Source: Altibacter sp. HG106
Lineage (GTDB): Bacteria; Bacteroidota; Bacteroidia; Flavobacteriales; Flavobacteriaceae
Assembly: GCF_028561755.1 (NCBI RefSeq)
Contig: NZ_JAQQTD010000004.1
Location: 248,001 to 312,000, forward strand
DNA: 64,000 bases
Direction: 5' to 3'
The translations under genes and the position numbers were made by a program. This document shows, piece after piece, positions 17,716-25,496 of the stretch. The number at the start of each line of letters is the position of its first letter. Positions within the stretch are counted from its first letter, which is position 1. The notes below the pieces were generated by a model, which searched no databases, had not been told where the DNA came from, and saw only the letters and a list, made by a program, of their open reading frames with translations.

Positions 17716-18045
17716 TTAAAGCGAAAAGCTTTCGCCGCATCCACATGTTCTGTTGGCATTTGGATTGTTAAATACAAACCCTTTTCCATTCAATCCTCCA
17801 CTGTATTCCAGCGTGGTTCCTACGAGGTATAAGAAGCTTTTCTTATCGACCACAATCTTAATGGCGTTGTCTTCAAATAGCTTGTCGGTATCTTCCTGTT
17901 GCGAATCAAATTTTAATTCGTAAGAAAGTCCTGAACATCCGCCACTTTTCACGCCAACCCGCACAAAATCTTCATGCGCATTAAACCCTTCTTCAGTCAT
18001 TAACTGAGAAAGTTTGCTTTTGGCGCCGTCACTCACTTTTATCAT
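17716..18045 (-). CDS. sufA: A-type Fe-S carrier (SufA/HesB family)
   Basis: A 109-residue HesB/IscA-family carrier with the three cluster-ligating cysteines in place: C37 in SGGCSGLSY, and C101 and C103 in TCGCGESF. It takes clusters from SufBCD to apoproteins. It is the first gene of the operon, 27 bases downstream of a TATATTTG -7 element. Assignment as SufA rather than another A-type carrier rests on the operon context. Confidence 0.92.
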   Translation of the reverse strand: MIKVSDGAKSKLSQLMTEEGFNAHEDFVRVGVKSGGCSGLSYELKFDSQQEDTDKLFEDNAIKIVVDKKSFLYLVGTTLEYSGGLNGKGFVFNNPNANRTCGCGESFSL

Positions 18046-18071
18046 GATGGATCTGTTCTAAAATTAGATGG

Positions 18072-18079
18072 CAAATATA
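18072..18079 (-). promoter_or_regulatory. Putative -7 element of the suf operon
   Basis: The minus strand reads TATATTTG, an exact TAnnTTTG match, 26 bases before the sufA start. No recognisable iron- or redox-regulator site was identified nearby by eye. Confidence 0.5.
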
Positions 18080-18175
18080 CGGTAAATGGCGCATTTCGCC
18101 ATAGGCTTCGCTCAATTTCAATTGATAGCGCCATAGTTTTAAGCAATAATTAACGGTTTTTAAAAACGTGTGGAA

Positions 18176-19246
18176 TTATCGTGGCGGGCGATGCTCTGAA
18201 TTCGTAATAAATTCGGGGTCTGAAAGCGAAAGCAGAAAGGCTTTTAGGTCGGCTTTGTCTTCTTCGGAAAGTTGCACACCACCTTCGGCTACTTTCTTCA
18301 TTAACGGATCGATGGTTTCCGAAAAAACCAATCCCTCACTATAGTGATTTATAACCTCATCGAGGGTTTCGAACCTGCCATCGTGCATGTAGGGTGCCGT
18401 GTAGGCCAAGTTCCGAAGTGTGGGCGTTTTAAACAAGCCAAATTCTCGTGGATCGCCCGTTACGTCCCCTCTGCCGCGATCGGTAAACGTAGCGTCCAAA
18501 CCATTGTTGTGGAATAGATTGTCGGTCCAAAGCGGACTATTAGGGTTGCCGTGACAATGGAAACAATCGCCTCGTTCTTCATCCATAAAAACCGCCAATC
18601 CATTGGCTTCTGATGCCGTCAATGCTATCGCTCCATTCTGAAATTGGTCAAATCTAGACCTGCCGGAAATCAGCGTACGTTCAAATTGTGCAAGTGCTTT
18701 AGCGACCAGAGTAGAGTCTATTTGAGATGTTCCGAAGGCCTCTTCAAAGCGTTGCGGATAGTCAGGATGCTCTTGAAGCGAAGCCACCGCTTGTGGCCAG
18801 GTGTTGTGCATTTCTATAGGATTGGTTACGGGTTCGAAGGCCTGTGCCTCCAGCGAAGCTGCGCTACCGTCCCAGTTGAACGTGCCATTAAAATTCCACG
18901 CCAGGTTTACGAGTGGCATGGCGTTGCGAAACCCCGCTTCTCCATCAATTCCGATACTAAATTGCCGTGGGTCGTCAAAACTTTGCTGTGGTCTGTGGCA
19001 TCCGGCACAGGCAAGCGTGCCATCAGCCGATAAGATTGGGTCAAAGAATAACTGACGTCCAAGGGCTACCCCTTCTTCGGTTAACGGATTGTCTTCGGGA
19101 AGTAGCGGAGGAGGTAATTTCTCTTCAAACTGTCTGGGAATATCTAGAGAAAACGGTGTGGGCTGATAAGTAGCCCGATCATCTGATTGGCACCCCAAGA
19201 ACACCATGGCTATACCGAGAAAGAGATATGTCTTAACATTAATCAT
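18176..19246 (-). CDS. mbnH: MbnH-like di-haem MauG/CcpA-family lipoprotein
   Basis: A 356-residue di-haem protein. Two c-type haem sites are visible: CAGCH at C80-H84 and CFHCH at C228-H232. The start at 19246 gives a lipoprotein signal ending at C19 (VFLGC); the frame extends 15 codons upstream without one. The start overlaps the stop of the MbnP-like gene by 8 bases, so the two are translationally coupled. In known MbnP/MbnH pairs, MbnH oxidises a tryptophan of MbnP to kynurenine, creating a copper site. That function is inferred here from family and pairing; by itself the gene would be called a cytochrome-c peroxidase. Confidence 0.88.
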   Translation of the reverse strand: MINVKTYLFLGIAMVFLGCQSDDRATYQPTPFSLDIPRQFEEKLPPPLLPEDNPLTEEGVALGRQLFFDPILSADGTLACAGCHRPQQSFDDPRQFSIGIDGEAGFRNAMPLVNLAWNFNGTFNWDGSAASLEAQAFEPVTNPIEMHNTWPQAVASLQEHPDYPQRFEEAFGTSQIDSTLVAKALAQFERTLISGRSRFDQFQNGAIALTASEANGLAVFMDEERGDCFHCHGNPNSPLWTDNLFHNNGLDATFTDRGRGDVTGDPREFGLFKTPTLRNLAYTAPYMHDGRFETLDEVINHYSEGLVFSETIDPLMKKVAEGGVQLSEEDKADLKAFLLSLSDPEFITNSEHRPPR

Positions 19247-20030
19247 TATTGAGAATAAACGGCTCGCCACGACGGAAAACACTTCTTCCATTTTGTGCCA
19301 TCATAAGTTGCGCATCATAATTTGGCATGAGCATGGTATACAATTCGTTGAGGTTCCATTCAACGGGGTTTTCAAACCATTCGGAAATATCGGCAAGAAT
19401 CACCAACGAGCCGCCCGCCTGATCATCATCTATGGTCCATGAGCCCAAACTCACTTCAAATGAAGTGTCTGTCAATACAAGAGAACCTGAAGACATATCC
19501 GCCGCCAGAATGGTGTGAAATTGATAGGCTGTCACTTCTGCTGCATCGTTGATGTATTCGCCTTCCAATTGCATATAATGATAGCCACCTCCTAACATTT
19601 CAGGAACATTCCAATTTGCCAAATTTAAGTCGGGATAGGCGCCATCGATATTGTCTTCCGCTCGAAAGCCGAAGGTAAATAACACTTCATACGTTCCGAG
19701 GGGAACTTCTACTCCTGTTTGTGAAAAAGCACTTTCTAGATCGGTAATGGAATATAAATGATAGTCACTGAGAAGAAATTCTTCGCCTTCGGTATTGCGT
19801 AATCGAAGGTCTGAGATCAAAAACCGAAGTCGGTTGATGCTCATCATTTCTCCGTGAGCATTGGTATATTTGATATCGTCCAAATCGGCTGTGGTGACGT
19901 CTAAATCGTCCCATAGGGATCTTATAGAAACACTTACTGGAGTGGTCTCAGGTGCTGTTTCTTCATCATCATTACTACACCCGTAGAAAAATACTACGGA
20001 TAATAGCATTAGTGTTGCCCAATTTTTCAT
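19239..20030 (-). CDS. mbnP: MbnP-like copper-binding lipoprotein
   Basis: A 263-residue lipoprotein (C18 in FFYGC, then acidic residues) of the MbnP family. The body contains NRLRFLISDLRL and GGGYHYMQLEG, both typical of the family. Candidate metal ligands are H91 (DYHLY), H151 (GYHYM) and H172 (QFHTI). W140, just before the GYHYM motif, is a candidate for conversion to kynurenine by MbnH, though other tryptophans exist (in SLWDD, GSWTI, EWFENPVEW). It starts 6 bases after the propeller lipoprotein and overlaps the MbnH gene by 8 bases. Periplasmic copper binding or delivery is the likely role. Confidence 0.85.
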   Translation of the reverse strand: MKNWATLMLLSVVFFYGCSNDDEETAPETTPVSVSIRSLWDDLDVTTADLDDIKYTNAHGEMMSINRLRFLISDLRLRNTEGEEFLLSDYHLYSITDLESAFSQTGVEVPLGTYEVLFTFGFRAEDNIDGAYPDLNLANWNVPEMLGGGYHYMQLEGEYINDAAEVTAYQFHTILAADMSSGSLVLTDTSFEVSLGSWTIDDDQAGGSLVILADISEWFENPVEWNLNELYTMLMPNYDAQLMMAQNGRSVFRRGEPFILNND

Positions 20031-20036
20031 AGCTGT

Positions 20037-21425
20037 TTAATTTAATCTTTTCACCAAAAGTCCATCGATCTGGCCTTTGTTTTCTGATATATCTAAGTCG
20101 GTGCTCTCTGTGCTTCCCACCAAGACCATTCCGCTATCATATAAAACCCCATTCCCCAAGTCAAGCGAAGAGCCACCTGCGGTTGCTTCTCGCAGCAGAT
20201 TTCCGGAAGCGTCAATGGTTACGAGCCATACATCGTTCTCTCCATTGTTTGAGGAGACATCTCCATCATTACTACGTGTCGACCCTCCAATTACATAATT
20301 TCCACCAGCGGCAGGAGCGATGCTCCGACCGGTTTCAAACTGACTACCGCCAAGGCTGCGTTCCCAGAGCAAGTTGCCCGAATCGTCAAAGGAGATCACC
20401 CATACATCCGCATTTCCTTTAGGGCTTGTCACGTCGCCATCACTACTTCTGGCATCACCCACGGCAATGTAGTTTCCTTCTGGTGTGGTTACTACTGAAT
20501 AACTTACATCAATTCCGCTGCCCCCAAAAGATTTAGCCCAAACAAGGTCGCCATCACCGTTGATGCGAACGGCCCAATAATCATAGCTGCCTTTGCTATC
20601 GGTGATGTCAAAATCATCACTTTCTGAAGCACCCATCATCAAGAACCCGCCGTCGGCTGTCTCTACCACATCGTAACTGCGGTCGTTGTTAGTACCTCCA
20701 AAATAGCGCCGCCAAATAAAGGCGCCGCTGGCGTCCATTCGAATTCCCCAAAACTCTCCTACGCCGTGTCGTGTTCCGCTGCGATCATCATTTCCTTGTC
20801 CGCCACTGGAAGATACATCCAAATAGCCGGTCGCAAAGTACCCACCATCACTGGTTTGAATAACTTGAAAGGCCTGATCGCTGCCTGAGAACCCAAAACT
20901 TTGTTCCCATTGCAAGTTTCCTTCGGCATCCAGTTTTACCAGCCAGTAGTCGTGAAATCCGTCATTTCCGGTAACGTCCCCATCATTGCTCGCCGTGTAG
21001 CCGCTTACGACGAAACCTCCATCGGTGGTGGGCGAAATAGAAGCTGCTTTGTCATCGGCCGTACCGCCATAGGTTTTGCTCCAGAGGATATCTCCTTCGG
21101 GGGTGACTTTCAAGATCCAATAATCGAAATCGGTTGTTTTTTTGTCAATGATGTCGCCATCGATGCTTTTGGTGGCGCCAACCAGCATATAATTGCCGTC
21201 GGAAGCCTGAAGAATATCTGAAAAGGTATCTTCGGAACTGCCCCCGAACGTAGCAACATAGTCTTCCGGTTCCGGATCGGGATCGGGATCATCATCTACA
21301 GGGTCGGTTACCGTATCGTCCGTCGTATCTGGTAGAACAGGGTCTTCAGAATTACAAGAAGATACACTTGCCCAAACCAGCAGCGTAACAAAGAGGTAGG
21401 ATACTATTTTTTTTGGGGATATCAT
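20037..21425 (-). CDS. Seven-repeat beta-propeller lipoprotein
   Basis: A 462-residue lipoprotein (C24 in SVSSC) with an Asp/Pro-rich spacer, then seven repeats of about 50-60 residues. Each follows the scheme GGS..D....V..T.DGGY...G...S.DGDV....G..D.WV.K.D..G.L.W. Repeat starts read FGGSSED, YGGTADD, FGFSGSD, FGGTNND, FGGSGID, LGGSQFE and AGGSSLD, which fits a seven-bladed propeller at the cell surface. It lies 3 bases after the choice-of-anchor-B gene and 6 bases before mbnP, so it belongs to the copper operon. No enzymatic motif is recognised. Confidence 0.85.
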   Translation of the reverse strand: MISPKKIVSYLFVTLLVWASVSSCNSEDPVLPDTTDDTVTDPVDDDPDPDPEPEDYVATFGGSSEDTFSDILQASDGNYMLVGATKSIDGDIIDKKTTDFDYWILKVTPEGDILWSKTYGGTADDKAASISPTTDGGFVVSGYTASNDGDVTGNDGFHDYWLVKLDAEGNLQWEQSFGFSGSDQAFQVIQTSDGGYFATGYLDVSSSGGQGNDDRSGTRHGVGEFWGIRMDASGAFIWRRYFGGTNNDRSYDVVETADGGFLMMGASESDDFDITDSKGSYDYWAVRINGDGDLVWAKSFGGSGIDVSYSVVTTPEGNYIAVGDARSSDGDVTSPKGNADVWVISFDDSGNLLWERSLGGSQFETGRSIAPAAGGNYVIGGSTRSNDGDVSSNNGENDVWLVTIDASGNLLREATAGGSSLDLGNGVLYDSGMVLVGSTESTDLDISENKGQIDGLLVKRLN

Positions 21426-21428
21426 TTG

Positions 21429-22856
21429 TTATTCTTTTAGTAATCGGTAGGTGTCAGTTTCATTTAGTGAAACCAAATAAATCCCAGAAGGTAACGAGGC
21501 TACGGAAAAGGTCTGACGGGTGGAGTTGTTCCCGGTCACGGCCATTACTTGCTGTCCCAATACATTGTACACAGCAATCTTTTGAATAGGCTGGGTATAA
21601 CCGGAAATCGTGATCCCCACTTGGGTGGGATTAGGAAATAGGCTCACTTGGGCAGGATCCTCTTGGGTTATCTCGCCAAAGGTGCCTGATTGTCGTACCA
21701 AGGTGAATCCTGCGTCGCCACTGATTACAATGTTATCGCTGTCGAAAAACGGATAGACGTTCCAGGCGCCTGCAAAACTTGCGTCATTGTCGGGGGGATA
21801 GGTATCGAAGAAACCTACTTCTGTCATGCTTTGACTACCGATACTGGAAATATCGATAACTCGAAGGCCTGAAGAATAGTTGGCTAAATAATACAAATCG
21901 CCTTTTACGTACCCATTGTGATCTATAGAAGCATTTGGTCCAAAATACTCGAAGAGTTCCACCGGATTATCAAGATCGGTCATATCGATGATAATGGTTC
22001 TTGAAGTGAACCCAATATCACTTTCATCGAATTCGTCCCCAAGAAGGAAATATCGCTGGTCTTCTGTAAACCAACCCTGATGGGTATATCCCATGTTCGA
22101 GTAGGTAGCTTCGGAGATATCAATTGGATTGTTCTTGTCGGTTACGTCTACCACCGCAACTTTATCATCACTTCCAAAAGCACCATTACTTCCGATAAAA
22201 ATTTCACGCCCGGTATAGTCGGTATCAGGCCCGTTGTACGTTACTACTTGTCCGTCATGACTGTAGCCATCCAGTTGGTATCCTCCCGCTGCGGTAGGGT
22301 TGAGCGGGTCTTGAATATTGACAAAGTGCGGGCCGCCGTCGAAGGTAGTTGTTCCTACGGCATAGGCATATCCGGTTTCTGTGTTTATCACTAAATTATG
22401 AGCGTTTCCAAAAGCATCGTAGTGCGCATCTTCTGTAAAGGTCTCAGGAGGGTTGGTGACATTTCGCAGTCGTGTTAGATCAAACACCTGCATTCCGTGC
22501 CCAGTGGCCTCACTTACGATAAAAGCATAGTTTTCGTAGACTTTGATATCGCGCCAGGTGCTTGGGTCGGTATGTGTTGGAAGCTTTCCGAGGTACACCG
22601 CATTAACCGGATCAGAAAGATCGAAGAAGGCGGTGCCATTGTCCAATCCGATGAGCGCATATTCTATTCCTGTGTCAGGGTCTGTCCAGCCCCATGAGTC
22701 GTTTCCAAAACTAGCATCCATTTCACCGGGCGAAGCTTGAAAGATTAAATCGTAATCGTTGCAATCAAAGCCAGCGGCGGTGCCCCCTTCACAAGGTGTT
22801 TGTGAATTCATCAAAGTGGTGGAGAGACTAAGGAATAAAAGTAAAAAGTGTTTCAT
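21429..22856 (-). CDS. Choice-of-anchor-B protein with T9SS type A sorting domain
   Basis: A 475-residue secreted protein with signal peptide MKHFLLLFLSL...NSQ; the start at 22856 is chosen for it, nine codons inside the open frame. The body (about 25-385) has the repeats of choice-of-anchor-B proteins (LIGLDNGTAFFDLSDP, YSHDGQVV, RVIDISSIG), probably a propeller. A C-terminal SLFPNPTQ...YNVLGQQV...LPSGIYLV domain directs export and surface attachment by T9SS. It is the first gene of a four-gene operon ending in mbnP-mbnH. Its histidine-rich blade motifs (GHGMQ, YSHDG, YTHQG, IDHNG) could bind metal, which is speculative. Confidence 0.88.
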   Translation of the reverse strand: MKHFLLLFLSLSTTLMNSQTPCEGGTAAGFDCNDYDLIFQASPGEMDASFGNDSWGWTDPDTGIEYALIGLDNGTAFFDLSDPVNAVYLGKLPTHTDPSTWRDIKVYENYAFIVSEATGHGMQVFDLTRLRNVTNPPETFTEDAHYDAFGNAHNLVINTETGYAYAVGTTTFDGGPHFVNIQDPLNPTAAGGYQLDGYSHDGQVVTYNGPDTDYTGREIFIGSNGAFGSDDKVAVVDVTDKNNPIDISEATYSNMGYTHQGWFTEDQRYFLLGDEFDESDIGFTSRTIIIDMTDLDNPVELFEYFGPNASIDHNGYVKGDLYYLANYSSGLRVIDISSIGSQSMTEVGFFDTYPPDNDASFAGAWNVYPFFDSDNIVISGDAGFTLVRQSGTFGEITQEDPAQVSLFPNPTQVGITISGYTQPIQKIAVYNVLGQQVMAVTGNNSTRQTFSVASLPSGIYLVSLNETDTYRLLKE

Positions 22857-23084
22857 GTAGGGGGTTTTAATTGAAAACGTCATTCTCAGTAAAAAATTTC
22901 ATTTTCGGGGGAGCTATAAACGATTTTCGCTTCAGTCGTTCCTTTCCGAAGAACCTAACCGTAAATGTATTTAATCTGTGGCGGTTAGACAATAGTGGAA
23001 GGTATTTTAACGAGAGATGACACTACGTACATCACATCTCGTGGAAAATACCAACGGAAAGGAATGTTTTCATCGGAATCTCTG

Positions 23085-23092
23085 TACTTTTG
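23085..23092 (+). promoter_or_regulatory. Putative -7 element for thiL
   Basis: TACTTTTG matches TAnnTTTG exactly, 18 bases before the thiL start codon. The rest of the 254-base divergent region (22857-23110) shows no feature that I can name, and no convincing promoter for the copper operon was found in it. Confidence 0.5.
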
Positions 23093-23110
23093 CCGTAGAA
23101 ACGAAGCGAT

Positions 23111-24175
23111 ATGTTTGAAGAAAAGGATACGACGCGAACGCCGGTGTCGGCATTGGGAGAATTTCAGCTTATTGATCACCTTACCCAATATGTAAAAATT
23201 CATCACGAAAGTACCGTCAAAGGTATTGGCGATGACGCGGCTGTGGTAGCGCCCACCAAAAAAGAGCAATGGGTGGTCACTACCGATTTGTTGGTAGAAG
23301 GCGTTCACTTTGACCTGAGCTATATGCCCTTGAAACATCTAGGGTACAAAGCGGTGATGGTGAACCTTTCGGATGTATATGCCATGAATGCCGAAGCCAA
23401 ACAGCTTACCGTTTCCATCGCAGCTTCAAACCGGTTTCCCGTGGAGGCGTTAGAAGAGCTCTATGCTGGGATACTAGCAGCGGCTAATGGATATAAGGTG
23501 GATATTGTAGGAGGCGATACCACTGCTTCTACGGCAGGACTACTCATTAGCATAACCGCTATGGGAACGGCACCAAAAGATAAAATTACCTATCGCGGGG
23601 GTGCTAAAGAAAATGATCTATTGGTCGTTACCGGAGATCTCGGTGCGGCCTATTTAGGCTTGCAAGTGCTGGAACGTGAAAAGCAGGTTTTTCAGGTGAA
23701 TCCAAAGGCGCAACCCGACCTGGAGCCATATAGCTATTTGATCGAGCGACAATTAAAACCGGAAGCACGAAAAGACATCCCACAATTATTGAAGTCTTTG
23801 GAAGTGTTACCTACGGCCATGATTGATATTAGCGATGGATTGTCTTCTGAAATACTACACTTGTGTAAACATTCAGAAACGGGATGTAATGTATACGAAG
23901 ATAAAATTCCGCTCGACCCTCAAGTGATGGCTACCTGTGAAGAATTTGAATTAGATAGTACCACCATCGCGCTGAATGGAGGCGAGGACTATGAGTTGTT
24001 ATTCACGATCGATACCGACGACTTTCCGAAGATTAAAGGCAATCCCAATTTCACCATAATTGGCCATATGACGGCCGCTTCCGAAGGAAATCATCTGATC
24101 ACCCGGGCTCAGACCAAGATCCCGCTCATTGCAAGAGGGTGGGATGGTATACAGGAAGACGAAACTTCGTCTTAG
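23111..24175 (+). CDS. thiL: Thiamine-monophosphate kinase
   Basis: A 354-residue kinase that makes thiamine diphosphate from thiamine monophosphate. The family signatures are all present: GIGDDAAVV near residue 38, TTDLLVEGVHFDL near 57, VGGDTT near 137, and IDISDGLSSE and GGEDYELL in the C-terminal AIRS-like domain. Length is normal. No other thiamine gene is adjacent. Its stop codon interlocks with the stop of the convergent zinc-ribbon gene (TTAG, 24172-24175). Confidence 0.96.
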   Translation: MFEEKDTTRTPVSALGEFQLIDHLTQYVKIHHESTVKGIGDDAAVVAPTKKEQWVVTTDLLVEGVHFDLSYMPLKHLGYKAVMVNLSDVYAMNAEAKQLTVSIAASNRFPVEALEELYAGILAAANGYKVDIVGGDTTASTAGLLISITAMGTAPKDKITYRGGAKENDLLVVTGDLGAAYLGLQVLEREKQVFQVNPKAQPDLEPYSYLIERQLKPEARKDIPQLLKSLEVLPTAMIDISDGLSSEILHLCKHSETGCNVYEDKIPLDPQVMATCEEFELDSTTIALNGGEDYELLFTIDTDDFPKIKGNPNFTIIGHMTAASEGNHLITRAQTKIPLIARGWDGIQEDETSS

Positions 24176-24375
24176 GAAACCATACGTTTTCCCAGATAGT
24201 TTTCAAAAAGTAGATTGTTTTTCTCCCAGTTCTTGGTGAGGCGAACTAATGATCCATATCCATCAGTAGTATATTTTTTCCCACAACAGCTGCATTCATA
24301 CTCTTGAATGAGGATGGAGTCTTTTTCAACTTTTCGAAGTTGATGGCCTTTAAATTTGCAACGTAAGTTTTTCAT
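24172..24375 (-). CDS. Small zinc-ribbon-like protein (copy B)
   Basis: A 67-residue protein of the pattern C-x3-GH-x(15)-Y-x-C-x2-C (RCKFKGHQ and YECSCCGKK), followed by a basic helix. The start at 24375 follows the upstream gene by 7 bases and starts directly before the zinc motif; the longer open frame overlaps that gene and adds no recognisable sequence. It resembles its neighbour at 24383-24628 in layout, so the two are probably an old tandem duplication. It shares four bases (TTAG) with the convergent thiL. Nucleic-acid or protein binding is possible; function unknown. Confidence 0.7.
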   Translation of the reverse strand: MKNLRCKFKGHQLRKVEKDSILIQEYECSCCGKKYTTDGYGSLVRLTKNWEKNNLLFENYLGKRMVS

Positions 24376-24382
24376 ACATAAT

Positions 24383-24628
24383 TTATTGAGTTGCCATTCG
24401 CTTTGCTTTCTTCTCGAAGAGTTGGGCGAGCGCCTCATTGATTTTTCTGGATTTGGCATCAAGCCGCTCTAAATATCCCGATAGGTTGTCGGTCATTTCG
24501 CATCCACAGCGCTTGCAGCGGTATTCATTGATGTGATTGGTTACCCTACGGGTTACCGTGTAGCGATGGCCAAGGGTGGTACATAGTAGAGAAGCCACGC
24601 CATTCGATTTGGAGGAGGTAGCGTTCAT
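24383..24628 (-). CDS. Small zinc-ribbon-like protein (copy A)
   Basis: An 81-residue protein with C-x3-GH-x(13)-Y-x-C-x2-C (CTTLGHRY and YRCKRCGCE), then SGYLERLDAK and a charged helix rich in Lys, Glu and Ala. The layout matches the next gene, including the GYL/GSL turn after the knuckle. The arrangement is reminiscent of small zinc-binding proteins such as the DUF1660 type found in phages and genomes, but no family is assigned. It is first in a two-gene unit and the intergenic region upstream (24629-24692) is AT-rich. Confidence 0.7.
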   Translation of the reverse strand: MNATSSKSNGVASLLCTTLGHRYTVTRRVTNHINEYRCKRCGCEMTDNLSGYLERLDAKSRKINEALAQLFEKKAKRMATQ

Positions 24629-24692
24629 AGGTTTGAGTTTTTGTCGAGTGAAATATATAAAATATTCTTAAAAAAATCGATAAAACGCAAAA

Positions 24693-25466
24693 TTATTCGA
24701 TAAAGTGTATTTTTTTGAGAATTTCATCGTGACGTTCCAGCCAACTCATATGACTTCCATCGAGTATCGTGAGGGACGCTTTTGTTAACGTAGCCATTCT
24801 TCTAGAACTGGAAAAAGGAATAATAGGATCTTCATTGCCACAGATAATCTCTTTGGGTCGTTTCCATTCCTTCAATACTCTGGTGCGGTCCCTACGTACC
24901 ATCATACCTTTAATAGTCGCCTGGATCGCGCTCACCTCCATTTTCTGTGCCTTGGCTACCAAGGTTTTTATTTCGGAAGCAAACTCACGTCGCGCAGAAG
25001 AGGAAAATAGATTTGCAATAGCCATCGAAACAAAACTGTTCTTATTGGTGTTAATCACCTGAAGCGCACGCTTCCGGTTGATAAGGCGCTCAGAAGTATC
25101 GGCTTCGCAACTGCTGTTCAAAAGCAACAAACTCTTACAGTGTTCCGGAAACTGTTCAGCAAAAGCGAGGCATACATACCCACCCATTGAATGCCCCAAC
25201 AAATGGGCGGAGGTAGTTTCGCTTTGTTTCATCACATGAAGCACGACTTCCGCCATCTCTTCCATGGTATGGAGTGTTCCTAACGATCCGCTTTCTCCGT
25301 GTCCCGGAAGGTCGATCGATAAAAGAGACAGAGGGCCTGAATAGTCGGCACGAAGCGCATCCCAAATGGTACGATCTTCTAAAAAGCCATGAAGTAGCAC
25401 AAGCGTGCTCGTTCCTCGCTTGTCGTGGTCGTAAAAAATAGAAGTACCTTGAAAATCGGTTTTCAT
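24693..25466 (-). CDS. Alpha/beta hydrolase (BioH/MenH-like)
   Basis: A 257-residue alpha/beta hydrolase starting MKTDFQGTSIFYDHDK. The LLHGFLEDRTIW oxyanion region, nucleophile elbow GHSMGG (Ser), acid residue in GNEDPIIP and catalytic His in DGSHMSWLE form a complete triad. The start at 25466 was chosen because the longer frame would run into the divergent brnQ gene, whose start is only 30 bases away. The substrate is unknown; carboxylesterase, BioH-like and MenH-like roles are all compatible. Confidence 0.88.
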   Translation of the reverse strand: MKTDFQGTSIFYDHDKRGTSTLVLLHGFLEDRTIWDALRADYSGPLSLLSIDLPGHGESGSLGTLHTMEEMAEVVLHVMKQSETTSAHLLGHSMGGYVCLAFAEQFPEHCKSLLLLNSSCEADTSERLINRKRALQVINTNKNSFVSMAIANLFSSSARREFASEIKTLVAKAQKMEVSAIQATIKGMMVRRDRTRVLKEWKRPKEIICGNEDPIIPFSSSRRMATLTKASLTILDGSHMSWLERHDEILKKIHFIE

Positions 25467-25496
25467 TTTTCCTATCTTGACCGCAAATATCCGGCA

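Noticed and set aside
20037-21425. Regular repeats that might suggest a CRISPR or DNA repeat array
   Set aside because: The repeats are protein-level propeller blades of about 50-60 residues with variable DNA, inside one intact coding frame.
22857-23110. A promoter or metal-responsive operator for the copper operon
   Set aside because: Only partial matches (such as TACATTTA on the minus strand) were seen; no inverted repeat strong enough to report.
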